A DNA stretch of 60,526 nucleotides from an uncultured Lachnospiraceae bacterium. Its GTDB lineage: Bacteria; Bacillota; Clostridia; Lachnospirales; Lachnospiraceae. The notes beneath the pieces are model-generated. The model did no database searches. It was not told the DNA's origin and worked only from the letters and a program-made list of their open reading frames with translations. The position numbers were made by a program, and so were the translations under genes. Shown piece after piece: positions 35,651-44,325 of the stretch (position 1 is the stretch's first letter; each line of letters opens with the position of its first letter). The stretch spans positions 1-60,526 of the forward strand of contig CAMNSD010000027.1 of the NCBI GenBank assembly GCA_946554445.1, read 5' to 3'.

Positions 35651-37091
35651 ATGACCTTTAATTCTTATATGTTTATACTGTTTTTTCTCCCGGTGGTACT
35701 GGCGGGATATTATGTGTGCTTTTTCCGGACGTCTGGAAGAATGGTTCGGGTTTTCCTGCTGTCCGTTTCTGTTATCTTTTATGTCAGCGCCGGATGGAGG
35801 GCAGCAGGCATCCTACTGGCTAGTATCTTATTGAATTATGCGTTCTTCCGTGGATTGGCAGTGTGCCGCAGACGCCAAAATACCAAGGGGGGGGGGTAAA
35901 TACCTTTTAGGGGTTGGCATTGTATGCAACCTTTTGATATTGATGTATTTCAAGTATTATAATTTCTTCGTGGACAGTTCTAATATGCTATTTGGTTCCA
36001 GGCTGGCAGTCAAGGAAATCATGGTTCCGTTGGGAATCAGTTTTATCACCTTCCAACAGATTGCATTTCTGGTGGATGCCAGCCGTCAGGATATTTCTTC
36101 GTGCAGCTTTTTGGAATATGCGCTCTTTGTTTCTTATTTTCCTCACGTATCATCAGGCCCGATTATTCTGCATGGTGATTTTCTGCCTCTGCTGCATGCA
36201 GAGCGGAAAATGGACTGGGATAAGTTTTCGGCGGGTATTTATATGTTTTTTATGGGACTGGGTAAAAAGGTCCTGATTGCAGATGTGTTTGGCAGTGCGG
36301 TTGACTGGGGATACGCCAATATAGACGCCCTCAATTCCACCAGTGCAGTATTTATCAGCCTTGCTTATTCCATGCAAATATACTTTGATTTCAGCGGGTA
36401 TAGCGATATGGCGATTGGAATAAGCCGGATGCTGCAGTTAGATTTACCGGCCAATTTTAATTCACCCTATAAATCGGTTACTATTTTGGAGTTCTGGAAG
36501 CGATGGCATATGACGCTGACCGGATTTTTGACAAAGTATCTATACATTCCTCTGGGAGGCAACAGGAAGGGCAAAGTAAGGACCCATGTGAACACCCTGA
36601 TAGTTTTTCTCTGCAGCGGATTGTGGCATGGAGCGAGCTGGACCTTTGTGATCTGGGGTGGACTGCATGGCTGTTTTATGATTTTTACCAAGCAGTTTCA
36701 GAAAGTATTTGACAGACTTCCAATTTGCTTGAATCAATTAATAACACTTGTTTTTCTAAATTTTACATGGATTTTGTTCCGGGCTCAGTCTTTTACTGTT
36801 TTCAGACAAATGGCAGGGGTGATGATACGAAATGACTGGGGTAAGTTATCGGATGAGATTGGCGAGTGTTTCAGGCCGATCATATTGGAGAGCCTGCGTG
36901 TTCCTAGTTGGCTGTATGCGGTGATATTTTTGGCAGCGGTTGCTTATGTTGTGCTAAAATGCGAAAACGTGCAGGAGAGGGCAGAACATATGAAGTATTC
37001 GTTTGTCTCGTGTATGTGGACTCTTTTGGTAGCAGTGATGAGCATCCTCTCGTTGTCGGGTGTCAGCACCTTCGTATATTCTTTGTTTTAA
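35651..37091 (+). pseudogene. MBOAT O-acyltransferase, frame interrupted at a G10 tract
   Basis: Reads as a DltB/AlgI-like membrane acyltransferase that O-acylates cell-surface polymers. The first frame (35651-35899) encodes two membrane helices and stops right after ten consecutive G (35887-35896). The rest continues in the next frame to 37091 with FKYYNFFVDS, FWKRWHMTLTGFLTKYLYIPLGGN and the catalytic His in GLWHGASWTF. Losing one G would join the frames into a ~480-aa full-length protein (NTKGGGKYLLG). So this is either an off-state of a phase-variable gene, transcriptional slippage, or a homopolymer sequencing error. Shine-Dalgarno gagga precedes the ATG. Confidence 0.85.
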
Positions 37092-37105
37092 GGCAGGTGG
37101 ATTAG

Positions 37106-38170
37106 ATGAGTAGGAAAAAATGGGCTGTTTCATTTGTTGTGTTATATATGGCTGTCATGCTGGTGATAGGAGGGCTGGTGATCCTCATAGATCCGTATTT
37201 TCATTTTCATGCGCCCATAGAGGGGCTTTCTTATTGTCTAGAGGACGTCTTCTATATCAATGATGGAGTGTCCAAGCATTTCCAATACAATGCCATGATA
37301 ACCGGTACTTCTATGACCAGGGATTTTAAGACACAGGAAGCGGATGAACTGTTTGACAGGGAGTTTGTCAGGCTGACTTATCATGGGGAAGGGTATAAAA
37401 GGATTGGAGAAAGCATCCGAACAGCCATCCAGGCCAATGAAGACCTGAATCTTGTTATCTGGGGTGTGGATACCATGTGGTTTGTGGCGGATAAAGACTG
37501 TGAGGGCTATGAGGAATATCCGGAGTATCTTTTGGATGATATATGGTGGAATGACACCAGTTATTTATATAATAAGGAAATCTGGTGGAAGGATGTGCTG
37601 CCTGAAATCGTCCGTACCGTACAAGGACAGCCGGCAGACAGATTTGATGACTATACCTGGGAGGCTTCCGCCGGGAGGGAGGCGGTCATAGAGAATTATG
37701 AGCGGCCGCCCAGGGAAGAAAAAGCTGCCGGGCAGGAGGAAACGGACAATCTTTTTGAGATGATGGAAAGCAGCCTGGATCAAAATGTTCTTTCGGTGAT
37801 TGAGGACAATCCGGAGGTGGAATTCTATATTTTTTTCCCGCCATACAGTATCTGCTGGTGGGATAGTCTGGACCGGAACGGAAAGGATGTGTTGATGCGG
37901 CGGATTGATATGGAAGAAGCTGCGATTAAAAAGCTGCTTCTATATGATAATGTGCGGCTTTTCTCCTTTTTCAACAATCATGAACTGATCTGTGATCTGG
38001 ACAACTATGCGGATGAAGCACATTACGCGGGAAGGATCAGCAGTCAGATTCTTGTTTGGATGAAGGCGGGGGAATATGAGTTAACGGAGGATAATTACAG
38101 GAGTTATCTTAAGGATATTCGGGAATTTTACGGCAATTATGATTATGACGGGGTGTTTGCAGATAATTGA
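37106..38170 (+). CDS. SGNH/DltD-like partner of the MBOAT acyltransferase
   Basis: 354 aa. One N-terminal signal-anchor helix (about residues 8-28) puts the domain outside the membrane. GTSMTRDF resembles the nucleophile-serine block of SGNH/DltD/AlgJ-type proteins, and DNYADEAHYAG near residue 310 supplies the Asp and His. Such proteins work with an adjacent MBOAT to pass acyl groups onto surface glycans, teichoic acid or peptidoglycan. The start lies 14 bp after the MBOAT stop with an aggtgg Shine-Dalgarno. Polymer and acyl group are unknown; no other dlt gene is near. Confidence 0.75.
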   Translation: MSRKKWAVSFVVLYMAVMLVIGGLVILIDPYFHFHAPIEGLSYCLEDVFYINDGVSKHFQYNAMITGTSMTRDFKTQEADELFDREFVRLTYHGEGYKRIGESIRTAIQANEDLNLVIWGVDTMWFVADKDCEGYEEYPEYLLDDIWWNDTSYLYNKEIWWKDVLPEIVRTVQGQPADRFDDYTWEASAGREAVIENYERPPREEKAAGQEETDNLFEMMESSLDQNVLSVIEDNPEVEFYIFFPPYSICWWDSLDRNGKDVLMRRIDMEEAAIKKLLLYDNVRLFSFFNNHELICDLDNYADEAHYAGRISSQILVWMKAGEYELTEDNYRSYLKDIREFYGNYDYDGVFADN

Positions 38171-38220
38171 AGAGTATATTATTACACAGCATATTAGAAA
38201 ATGTTTTACAAGATTTTTAG

Positions 38221-38249
38221 TTGAAGCCGTATTCTGCTTATGCTATAAT
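38221..38249 (+). promoter_or_regulatory. carA promoter
   Basis: TTGAAG (38221-38226), 17-bp spacer with TG (38241-38242), TATAAT (38244-38249): an extended -10 promoter 72 bp before carA. No PyrR-type attenuator is recognisable in the short leader. Confidence 0.8.
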
Positions 38250-38320
38250 TAATCGATTATGGAGTTGGGGTGTAAATTCTGGGGAAGTAAATTGCATCAG
38301 CAGAAGGGACAGGTCACAAG

Positions 38321-39505
38321 ATGAAAGCATTCTTGATTTTGGAAGACGGCACGGTGTTTGAGGGGATTCACATCGGGGCCAGGAAAGAAGTAATCAGTGA
38401 GATCGTTTTTAATACGTCCATGGCAGGTTATCTGGAAGTGCTGACGGATCCATCCTATGCCGGGCAGGCTGTGTGTATGACTTATCCGTTGATTGGCAAT
38501 TACGGCATATGTATGGATGATATGGAATCGAAGCGGCCCTGGCCGGACGGTTTCATTGTGCGGGAACTAAGCAGGGTTCCCAGTAATTTTAGGTGTGATA
38601 TTACAATTCAGCAATTTCTGGAGCAGAATGGTGTGCCGGGCATCGCCGGAATCGATACCAGAGCTCTTACAAGGATTCTTCGTGAAAAGGGTACCATGAA
38701 CGGTATGATCACGACTAACGAGAACTATCATCTAGACGAAATCATTCCCAAATTAAAATCATATACAACAGGCAAAGTAGTGGAACGCGTAAGCTGTACA
38801 GAGAAGTATATGCTGTCAGGGACGCAGGAACTGGCAGAGAACGGGCCTCTTTCTGGTAGTAGTGTATTTAGTAAAGAGGATTACGCGGCGGGTATCCGGG
38901 AGAAGAAGCCCAGTCTTGTAAAAGAATTAAATGGCAAAGGGCTGCGGGTGGCGCTTTTAGATCTTGGCGCCAAAGATAATATTGCCAGATCCTTGGCGGC
39001 CAGGGGCTGTGAGGTGACGGTTTATCCGGCGTGGACTACAGCATCGGAAATCCTTGCGGATAAGCCGGACGGTATTATGCTCAGTAACGGGCCGGGGGAT
39101 CCCAAGGAATGTACCTCTATTATAGAAGAAATCCGCAAGCTTTATGAGTCGGATGTACCGATTTTTGCTATTTGTCTGGGACATCAGCTGATGGCGCTGG
39201 CCACAGGCGCGGATACTTTTAAGATGAAATACGGGCACCGGGGCGGCAATCATCCGGTGAAAGATCTTCAGACCGGCAGGGTTTACATTTCTTCCCAGAA
39301 CCACGGTTATGTGGTGGATATGGACAAGCTGGATCCGAAAGTGGCAGTTCCAGCGTTTGTCAATGTCAATGACGGCACTAACGAGGGGCTTTCCTACACC
39401 GGCAAGAATATCTTTACGGTGCAGTTCCATCCGGAGGCGTGTCCGGGGCCGCAGGATTCCTCGTATTTGTTTGATCGGTTCATTGCAATGATGCGGAGAA
39501 CATGA
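38321..39505 (+). CDS. carA: Carbamoyl-phosphate synthase small chain
   Basis: 394 aa glutaminase subunit. N-terminal domain (LEDGTVFEGIHIGA, FNTSMAGYLEVLTDPSYAGQ) and C-terminal class I amidotransferase with MLSNGPGDP, Cys in AICLGHQLMA and His/Glu in QFHPEACPGP. It feeds ammonia to CarB for carbamoyl phosphate used in arginine and pyrimidine synthesis. Shine-Dalgarno agggac is moderate. Confidence 0.95.
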   Translation: MKAFLILEDGTVFEGIHIGARKEVISEIVFNTSMAGYLEVLTDPSYAGQAVCMTYPLIGNYGICMDDMESKRPWPDGFIVRELSRVPSNFRCDITIQQFLEQNGVPGIAGIDTRALTRILREKGTMNGMITTNENYHLDEIIPKLKSYTTGKVVERVSCTEKYMLSGTQELAENGPLSGSSVFSKEDYAAGIREKKPSLVKELNGKGLRVALLDLGAKDNIARSLAARGCEVTVYPAWTTASEILADKPDGIMLSNGPGDPKECTSIIEEIRKLYESDVPIFAICLGHQLMALATGADTFKMKYGHRGGNHPVKDLQTGRVYISSQNHGYVVDMDKLDPKVAVPAFVNVNDGTNEGLSYTGKNIFTVQFHPEACPGPQDSSYLFDRFIAMMRRT

Positions 39506-39638
39506 AGTAGTACTAAGGCTGTAAAGGACACAGCCTAAGTACTACTATGTCATGTTCGGAAGAATGTTGCGGTGGCAACATTCTTCCCGATTTAGGTTGG
39601 AAGTTAGAAGGATAGAAAGTTAGAGATGGAGGGGTAAG
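39506..39638 (+). repeat. Two large hairpins between carA and carB
   Basis: Hairpin 1: gtagtactaaggctgt (39507-39522) with acagcctaagtactac (39530-39545), 16 bp with one mismatch. Hairpin 2: ggaagaatgttgc (39558-39570) with gcaacattcttcc (39575-39587), a perfect 13-bp stem with a ggtg loop. Neither is followed by a T-run, so they are not ordinary terminators. They may protect or process the carAB mRNA, like the hairpins after malE. Confidence 0.75.
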
Positions 39639-42600
39639 ATGCCTAAGAATCCAAATGTTAGAAGAGTATTGGTGATTGGTTCCGGGCCGATTGTGATTGG
39701 GCAGGCGGCGGAGTTTGATTATGCGGGGACGCAGGCATGCCGATCCTTGAAGGAAGAGGGCATGGAAGTGATTCTGGTGAACTCCAATCCGGCAACGATT
39801 ATGACAGACGGCGATATCGCGGATAAAGTATATATTGAACCTTTGACGACCAAGGTGCTCGAACAGATTATTTTGAAAGAAAAACCGGATTCCCTGCTTC
39901 CGAATATGGGAGGACAGGCGGGCCTGAATCTGGGAATGGAACTGGATGAGTCCGGTTTCCTAAGAGAACATGGGGTGACGCTTCTGGGCACCACAGCCAA
40001 GACAATCCGCAAGGCGGAGGATCGTCTGGAATTTAAGGAGACCATGGAAAAAATCGGGGAGCCCTGTGCCCCTTCCCTGGTGGTGGAGAACATTGAGGAT
40101 GGTGTGGCTTTTGCCAGCAAGATTGGTTATCCGGTGGTGCTGCGTCCTGCCTATACCCTGGGCGGCTCTGGCGGCGGTATTGCGCATAATCAGGTACAGC
40201 TGGAAGAGATTCTGGCCAACGGCCTGCGTCTTTCCCGGGTGGGACAGGTGCTGGTGGAGCGTTGTATTGCGGGCTGGAAAGAGATTGAGTATGAAGTGAT
40301 GCGGGACGGCGCCGGTAACTGTATCACGGTCTGTAATATGGAAAACATCGATCCGGTGGGGGTGCATACCGGGGACAGCATTGTGGTAGCGCCTTCCCAG
40401 ACACTGGGGGATAAGGAATACCAGATGCTTCGAAGTTCTGCCCTCAATATCATCAATGAACTGGGAATCACTGGCGGATGTAATGTGCAGTTTGCCCTGC
40501 ATCCCACCAGCTTTGAATACTGTGTGATCGAAGTTAATCCCCGTGTGAGCCGTTCTTCGGCCCTGGCCAGTAAGGCGACCGGTTATCCGATTGCCAAGGT
40601 GGCGGCAAAGATTGCGCTGGGCTATACCCTGGATGAGATCAAAAACGCCATTACTGGCAAAACTTACGCCAGCTTTGAACCCACACTGGACTATTGTGTG
40701 GTGAAGATACCGAGACTGCCTTTTGATAAATTTATTACGGCAAAGCGTACTTTGACGACACAGATGAAGGCCACCGGCGAGGTCATGAGTATCGGCAATA
40801 ATTTTGAAGGTGCGTTGATGAAAGCTATCCGTTCTCTGGAACAGCATGTGGACTGCCTGCGCAGTTATGATTTTACACAGTTGTCGAAAGAAGAACTGTT
40901 GGAACGGCTGGAAGTCGTGGACGATCAGCGGATTTATATCATCGCCGAGGCTATCCGCAAAGGAATTGACTATGAGACCATTCATGAGATTACCATGGTG
41001 GATATCTGGTTTATTGATAAGATTGCCATTCTCACGGAGATGGAGGAGGTGCTGGAGAAGGGGCCGCTTACGGTGGAACTCTTAAAAGAGGCTAAGAGAC
41101 TTGAATTTCCGGACAATGTGATTGCAAGACTCACAGGGAAACGTGAGGATGAGATTAAAAAGATGCGCTATGACAATGGCATTATAGCGGCCTTTAAGAT
41201 GGTGGATACCTGTGCGGCGGAATTTGCGGCTTCCACCCCCTATTATTATTCCGTATTCGGCTCCGAGACGGAGGTGGTGGAGTCTCATCCGAAGAAAAAG
41301 GTGCTGGTCTTGGGTTCCGGCCCTATTCGAATCGGGCAGGGGATTGAGTTCGATTATTGTTCCGTACACGCTACCTGGGCCTTTGCCAAAGCGGGATATG
41401 AGACGATTATCATTAATAATAACCCGGAGACAGTCAGCACGGACTTCGATATTGCGGACAAACTGTACTTTGAGCCTTTGACACCGGAGGATGTGGAGAA
41501 TATCGTCAATGTGGAGAAGCCGGATGGCGCAGTGGTGCAGTTCGGCGGACAGACAGCCATCAAGCTGACGGAGAGTCTGATGAAGATGGGCGTGCCGATT
41601 CTGGGCACCAGAGCGGAGGATGTGGACGCTGCAGAGGATCGGGAACTTTTTGATAAAATACTGGAAGAAACCGAGATACCGAGAGCTGCAGGCGGCACAG
41701 TCTACACTGCCGAACAGGCCAAGGAAGTGGCCAACAGACTGGGATATCCGGTGTTGGTGCGGCCTTCCTACGTGTTGGGCGGACAGGGGATGCAGATTGC
41801 CATTTCCGATGAGGAGATTGAAGAGTTTATGGCAGTCATCAACCGTTATGAGCAAGATCATCCGATTTTGGTAGATAAATATTTGCAGGGGAAGGAACTG
41901 GAAGTGGATGCGGTCTGTGACGGTACGGATATTCTGATTCCGGGTATTATGGAGCATATCGAGCGCACCGGCGTACATTCTGGCGATAGTATTTCTGTCT
42001 ATCCCGCACCCACGGTCAGCGAGAAAGTCAAAGAGACTATCGCGGAGTATTCTAGAAGACTGGCCAAGGCCCTGCATGTCATAGGCCTGATCAACATTCA
42101 ATTTATTGCGGTGGAAGATGAGGTGTACGTAATCGAGGTCAATCCTCGTTCCTCCCGTACTGTGCCCTATATCAGTAAGGTGACGGGTATTCCGATTGTG
42201 GATCTGGCAACGGAAGTTATCATTGGTAAGAAAATCAGGGATTTGGGATATGAACCCGGTTTACAGCCTGCGGCGGATTATTATGCCATCAAGATGCCGG
42301 TATTTTCTTTTGAAAAGATCCGGGGCGCAGAGATCAGTCTGGGACCGGAGATGAAGTCCACCGGTGAGTGTCTGGGGATTGCCAGAACCTTTAACGAGGC
42401 GCTTTATAAAGCCTTTCTTGGGGCGGGCGTCAACCTGCCCAAGCATAAGCAGATGATCATCACGGTCAAAGACGCTGATAAAGGCGAGGCCATTGAGGTG
42501 GCGAGACGGTTTGAGAAACTGGGGTATATCATATATGCCACCCGGAGTACGGCCAAAGCACTGAATGATGCCGGGGTGAAGGCACGCAAAGTCAATAAAA

Positions 42601-42854
42601 TTCAGCAGGAATCACCAACGGTCATGGATTTGATTTTAGGGCACCGGATAGACCTAGTCATTGATACCCCCACGCAGGGGCGGGATAAGAACCGGGACGG
42701 GTTCCTGATCAGACGGACTGCGATTGAGACAGGTGTCAATTGTATCACGGCCATGGATACGGCAACGGCGCTGGTTACCAGTCTGGAGAATGCTGCATCC
42801 CAGGGGGAGATGACTTTGATTGATGTAGCTACGATAGCCAGACGCGGGAAATAA
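39639..42854 (+). CDS. carB: Carbamoyl-phosphate synthase large chain
   Basis: 1071 aa. Two homologous ATP-grasp halves, each opening with a VLVIGSGPI/VLVLGSGPI nucleotide motif (near residues 10 and 555) and QAAEFDYAGTQA/QGIEFDYCSVHA. The oligomerisation segment lies between them and the MGS-type allosteric domain starts after residue ~930. All ATP-grasp signatures (RPAYTLGGSGGG, RPSYVLGGQGM) are intact. Shine-Dalgarno ggagggg. It forms the complex with CarA. Confidence 0.96.
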   Translation: MPKNPNVRRVLVIGSGPIVIGQAAEFDYAGTQACRSLKEEGMEVILVNSNPATIMTDGDIADKVYIEPLTTKVLEQIILKEKPDSLLPNMGGQAGLNLGMELDESGFLREHGVTLLGTTAKTIRKAEDRLEFKETMEKIGEPCAPSLVVENIEDGVAFASKIGYPVVLRPAYTLGGSGGGIAHNQVQLEEILANGLRLSRVGQVLVERCIAGWKEIEYEVMRDGAGNCITVCNMENIDPVGVHTGDSIVVAPSQTLGDKEYQMLRSSALNIINELGITGGCNVQFALHPTSFEYCVIEVNPRVSRSSALASKATGYPIAKVAAKIALGYTLDEIKNAITGKTYASFEPTLDYCVVKIPRLPFDKFITAKRTLTTQMKATGEVMSIGNNFEGALMKAIRSLEQHVDCLRSYDFTQLSKEELLERLEVVDDQRIYIIAEAIRKGIDYETIHEITMVDIWFIDKIAILTEMEEVLEKGPLTVELLKEAKRLEFPDNVIARLTGKREDEIKKMRYDNGIIAAFKMVDTCAAEFAASTPYYYSVFGSETEVVESHPKKKVLVLGSGPIRIGQGIEFDYCSVHATWAFAKAGYETIIINNNPETVSTDFDIADKLYFEPLTPEDVENIVNVEKPDGAVVQFGGQTAIKLTESLMKMGVPILGTRAEDVDAAEDRELFDKILEETEIPRAAGGTVYTAEQAKEVANRLGYPVLVRPSYVLGGQGMQIAISDEEIEEFMAVINRYEQDHPILVDKYLQGKELEVDAVCDGTDILIPGIMEHIERTGVHSGDSISVYPAPTVSEKVKETIAEYSRRLAKALHVIGLINIQFIAVEDEVYVIEVNPRSSRTVPYISKVTGIPIVDLATEVIIGKKIRDLGYEPGLQPAADYYAIKMPVFSFEKIRGAEISLGPEMKSTGECLGIARTFNEALYKAFLGAGVNLPKHKQMIITVKDADKGEAIEVARRFEKLGYIIYATRSTAKALNDAGVKARKVNKIQQESPTVMDLILGHRIDLVIDTPTQGRDKNRDGFLIRRTAIETGVNCITAMDTATALVTSLENAASQGEMTLIDVATIARRGK

Positions 42855-42877
42855 GAAACTAAAGGGAAGGAGAAACC

Positions 42878-43357
42878 ATGGAAGAAAAGTGGACTTACAA
42901 AACAGATGATCAGATACATCCTCCCAGGACGATGCAGAGCAGTATGCCTGGTTCCGAGGGCGTGGACTGGGACGATGACAGCGGAGCGATTCATTCCGAA
43001 AAATATACCTATAAGATAACGAAAGAGGACGGCTGGCAGGCGAATCGGGGTTATCATAGAAGTATGATGTCCCCCGAACAGAGAAGAACAAAGCCTCAGA
43101 GGATTAAAGGAACGCAGGTTGGTATGTCTTATTCGACAGACGATTACCGGGTGGTGATTCCATTTTTGATTGTGATTGGGCTTTTGATGACGGCCGTCTG
43201 CGTGGTTTTGACAATCTTTGTTCCGACGTTTGGGATTCTGTTTGATGCTATATGGATAGCAGCTGTTATCGGTATCATCAGACAAAGACCTGATAAAAAG
43301 TGGCGCAATCAGGCGAGGCGTCGGAAAGAGCAAAAGGATAATGACATTTATAGATAG
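42878..43357 (+). CDS. Small two-helix membrane protein, unknown
   Basis: 159 aa. A long acidic, polar N-terminal region (KWTYKTDDQIHPP, DWDDDSGAIHSEKYTYKI) is followed by two membrane helices (about residues 92-140) and a basic C-terminal tail RRRKEQKDND. No signal peptide. It starts 23 bp after carB with an agggaagga Shine-Dalgarno, so it is probably co-transcribed. I recognise no family. Confidence 0.7.
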   Translation: MEEKWTYKTDDQIHPPRTMQSSMPGSEGVDWDDDSGAIHSEKYTYKITKEDGWQANRGYHRSMMSPEQRRTKPQRIKGTQVGMSYSTDDYRVVIPFLIVIGLLMTAVCVVLTIFVPTFGILFDAIWIAAVIGIIRQRPDKKWRNQARRRKEQKDNDIYR

Positions 43358-43427
43358 TGCGTGAGGTCCGGAACTGACCAAAAGTCCGGAAAACCTTCCT
43401 TAATGGGCAGATTAAGAGGATATCTGT

Positions 43428-44129
43428 GTGAATGCAGTCAGAAATTATCAGAAAGAACTGGATAAGATTATAGAAAACTTGTCGGCAAGGCAAGCGGTGA
43501 ACGAGACAGAAGGAACTGACGTGCAGATGCCGAGGCTTTTGTTGCATGCCTGTTGTGCGCCCTGCAGCAGTTATTGTCTGGAATACCTGTGGGATTATTT
43601 TGAACTGACCGTGTTTTATTATAATCCAAATATCACGGAAGATGTGGAATACCGTAAACGGGTGGCGGAAGAGAAACGGTTGATTGAGACATTGAACTCT
43701 CAGATGGGGGATATGTCCGGACCACATGCCGAGATCAAAATCATCGAGGGTGACTACAATCCAGACAGTTTCTACAAAATTGCCAAAGGATTAGAGCAGT
43801 GCCCGGAGGGCGGCGAGCGGTGTTTTCTCTGCTATGAACTGCGTCTTCGGGAGAGTGCAAGAGTGGCAAGAAAATTACAGTTTGATTACTTCACCACGAC
43901 ACTCACCATCAGCCCCTTAAAAAATGCGGCCAAACTCAATGAGATCGGGGAGCGGCTGGGAGAAGAATACGGCGTGGCATTTCTTCCTTCCGATTTTAAG
44001 AAAAGAAACGGTTATAAACGTTCTATTGAACTATCTAGAGAATATCACCTGTATCGGCAGGATTATTGTGGATGCGTGTATTCCCGCATGGAGCGGGAGA
44101 GACAGAAACAGGATGCGGAAGTTATGTAA
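43428..44129 (+). CDS. queH: Epoxyqueuosine reductase QueH
   Basis: 233 aa with a GTG start behind agagga. QueH (former DUF208) performs the last step of queuosine tRNA modification without cobalamin. Signature LLLHACCAPCSSYCL carries Cys42-Cys43; further cysteines lie in RCFLCYELRL and in the C-terminal DYCGCVYS, matching the metal/Fe-S ligands of the family. FDYFTTTLTISPLKN is also typical. It precedes argS by 196 bp. Confidence 0.9.
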   Translation: MNAVRNYQKELDKIIENLSARQAVNETEGTDVQMPRLLLHACCAPCSSYCLEYLWDYFELTVFYYNPNITEDVEYRKRVAEEKRLIETLNSQMGDMSGPHAEIKIIEGDYNPDSFYKIAKGLEQCPEGGERCFLCYELRLRESARVARKLQFDYFTTTLTISPLKNAAKLNEIGERLGEEYGVAFLPSDFKKRNGYKRSIELSREYHLYRQDYCGCVYSRMERERQKQDAEVM

Positions 44130-44179
44130 ACTATATTTCCATATCCTGTTTTCTTTTTCATTGAAATTGACGGTCTAAG

Positions 44180-44207
44180 TTGACTTTTAGGTAAAAAACG
44201 GTACAAT
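44180..44207 (+). promoter_or_regulatory. argS promoter
   Basis: TTGACT (44180-44185), 16-bp spacer, TACAAT (44202-44207), about 120 bp upstream of argS. No T-box sequence follows it. Confidence 0.6.
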
Positions 44208-44325
44208 GATAAAGGATGTTCTTTGGGAAATTGTGTTTCTTTGAAAAAACGATGTAAAAGATAGAGACAAGCAACAGGAAAGAAATAAAAAAGTGACAGG
44301 GAAATAATAGGAAAGGTAACAGAAC

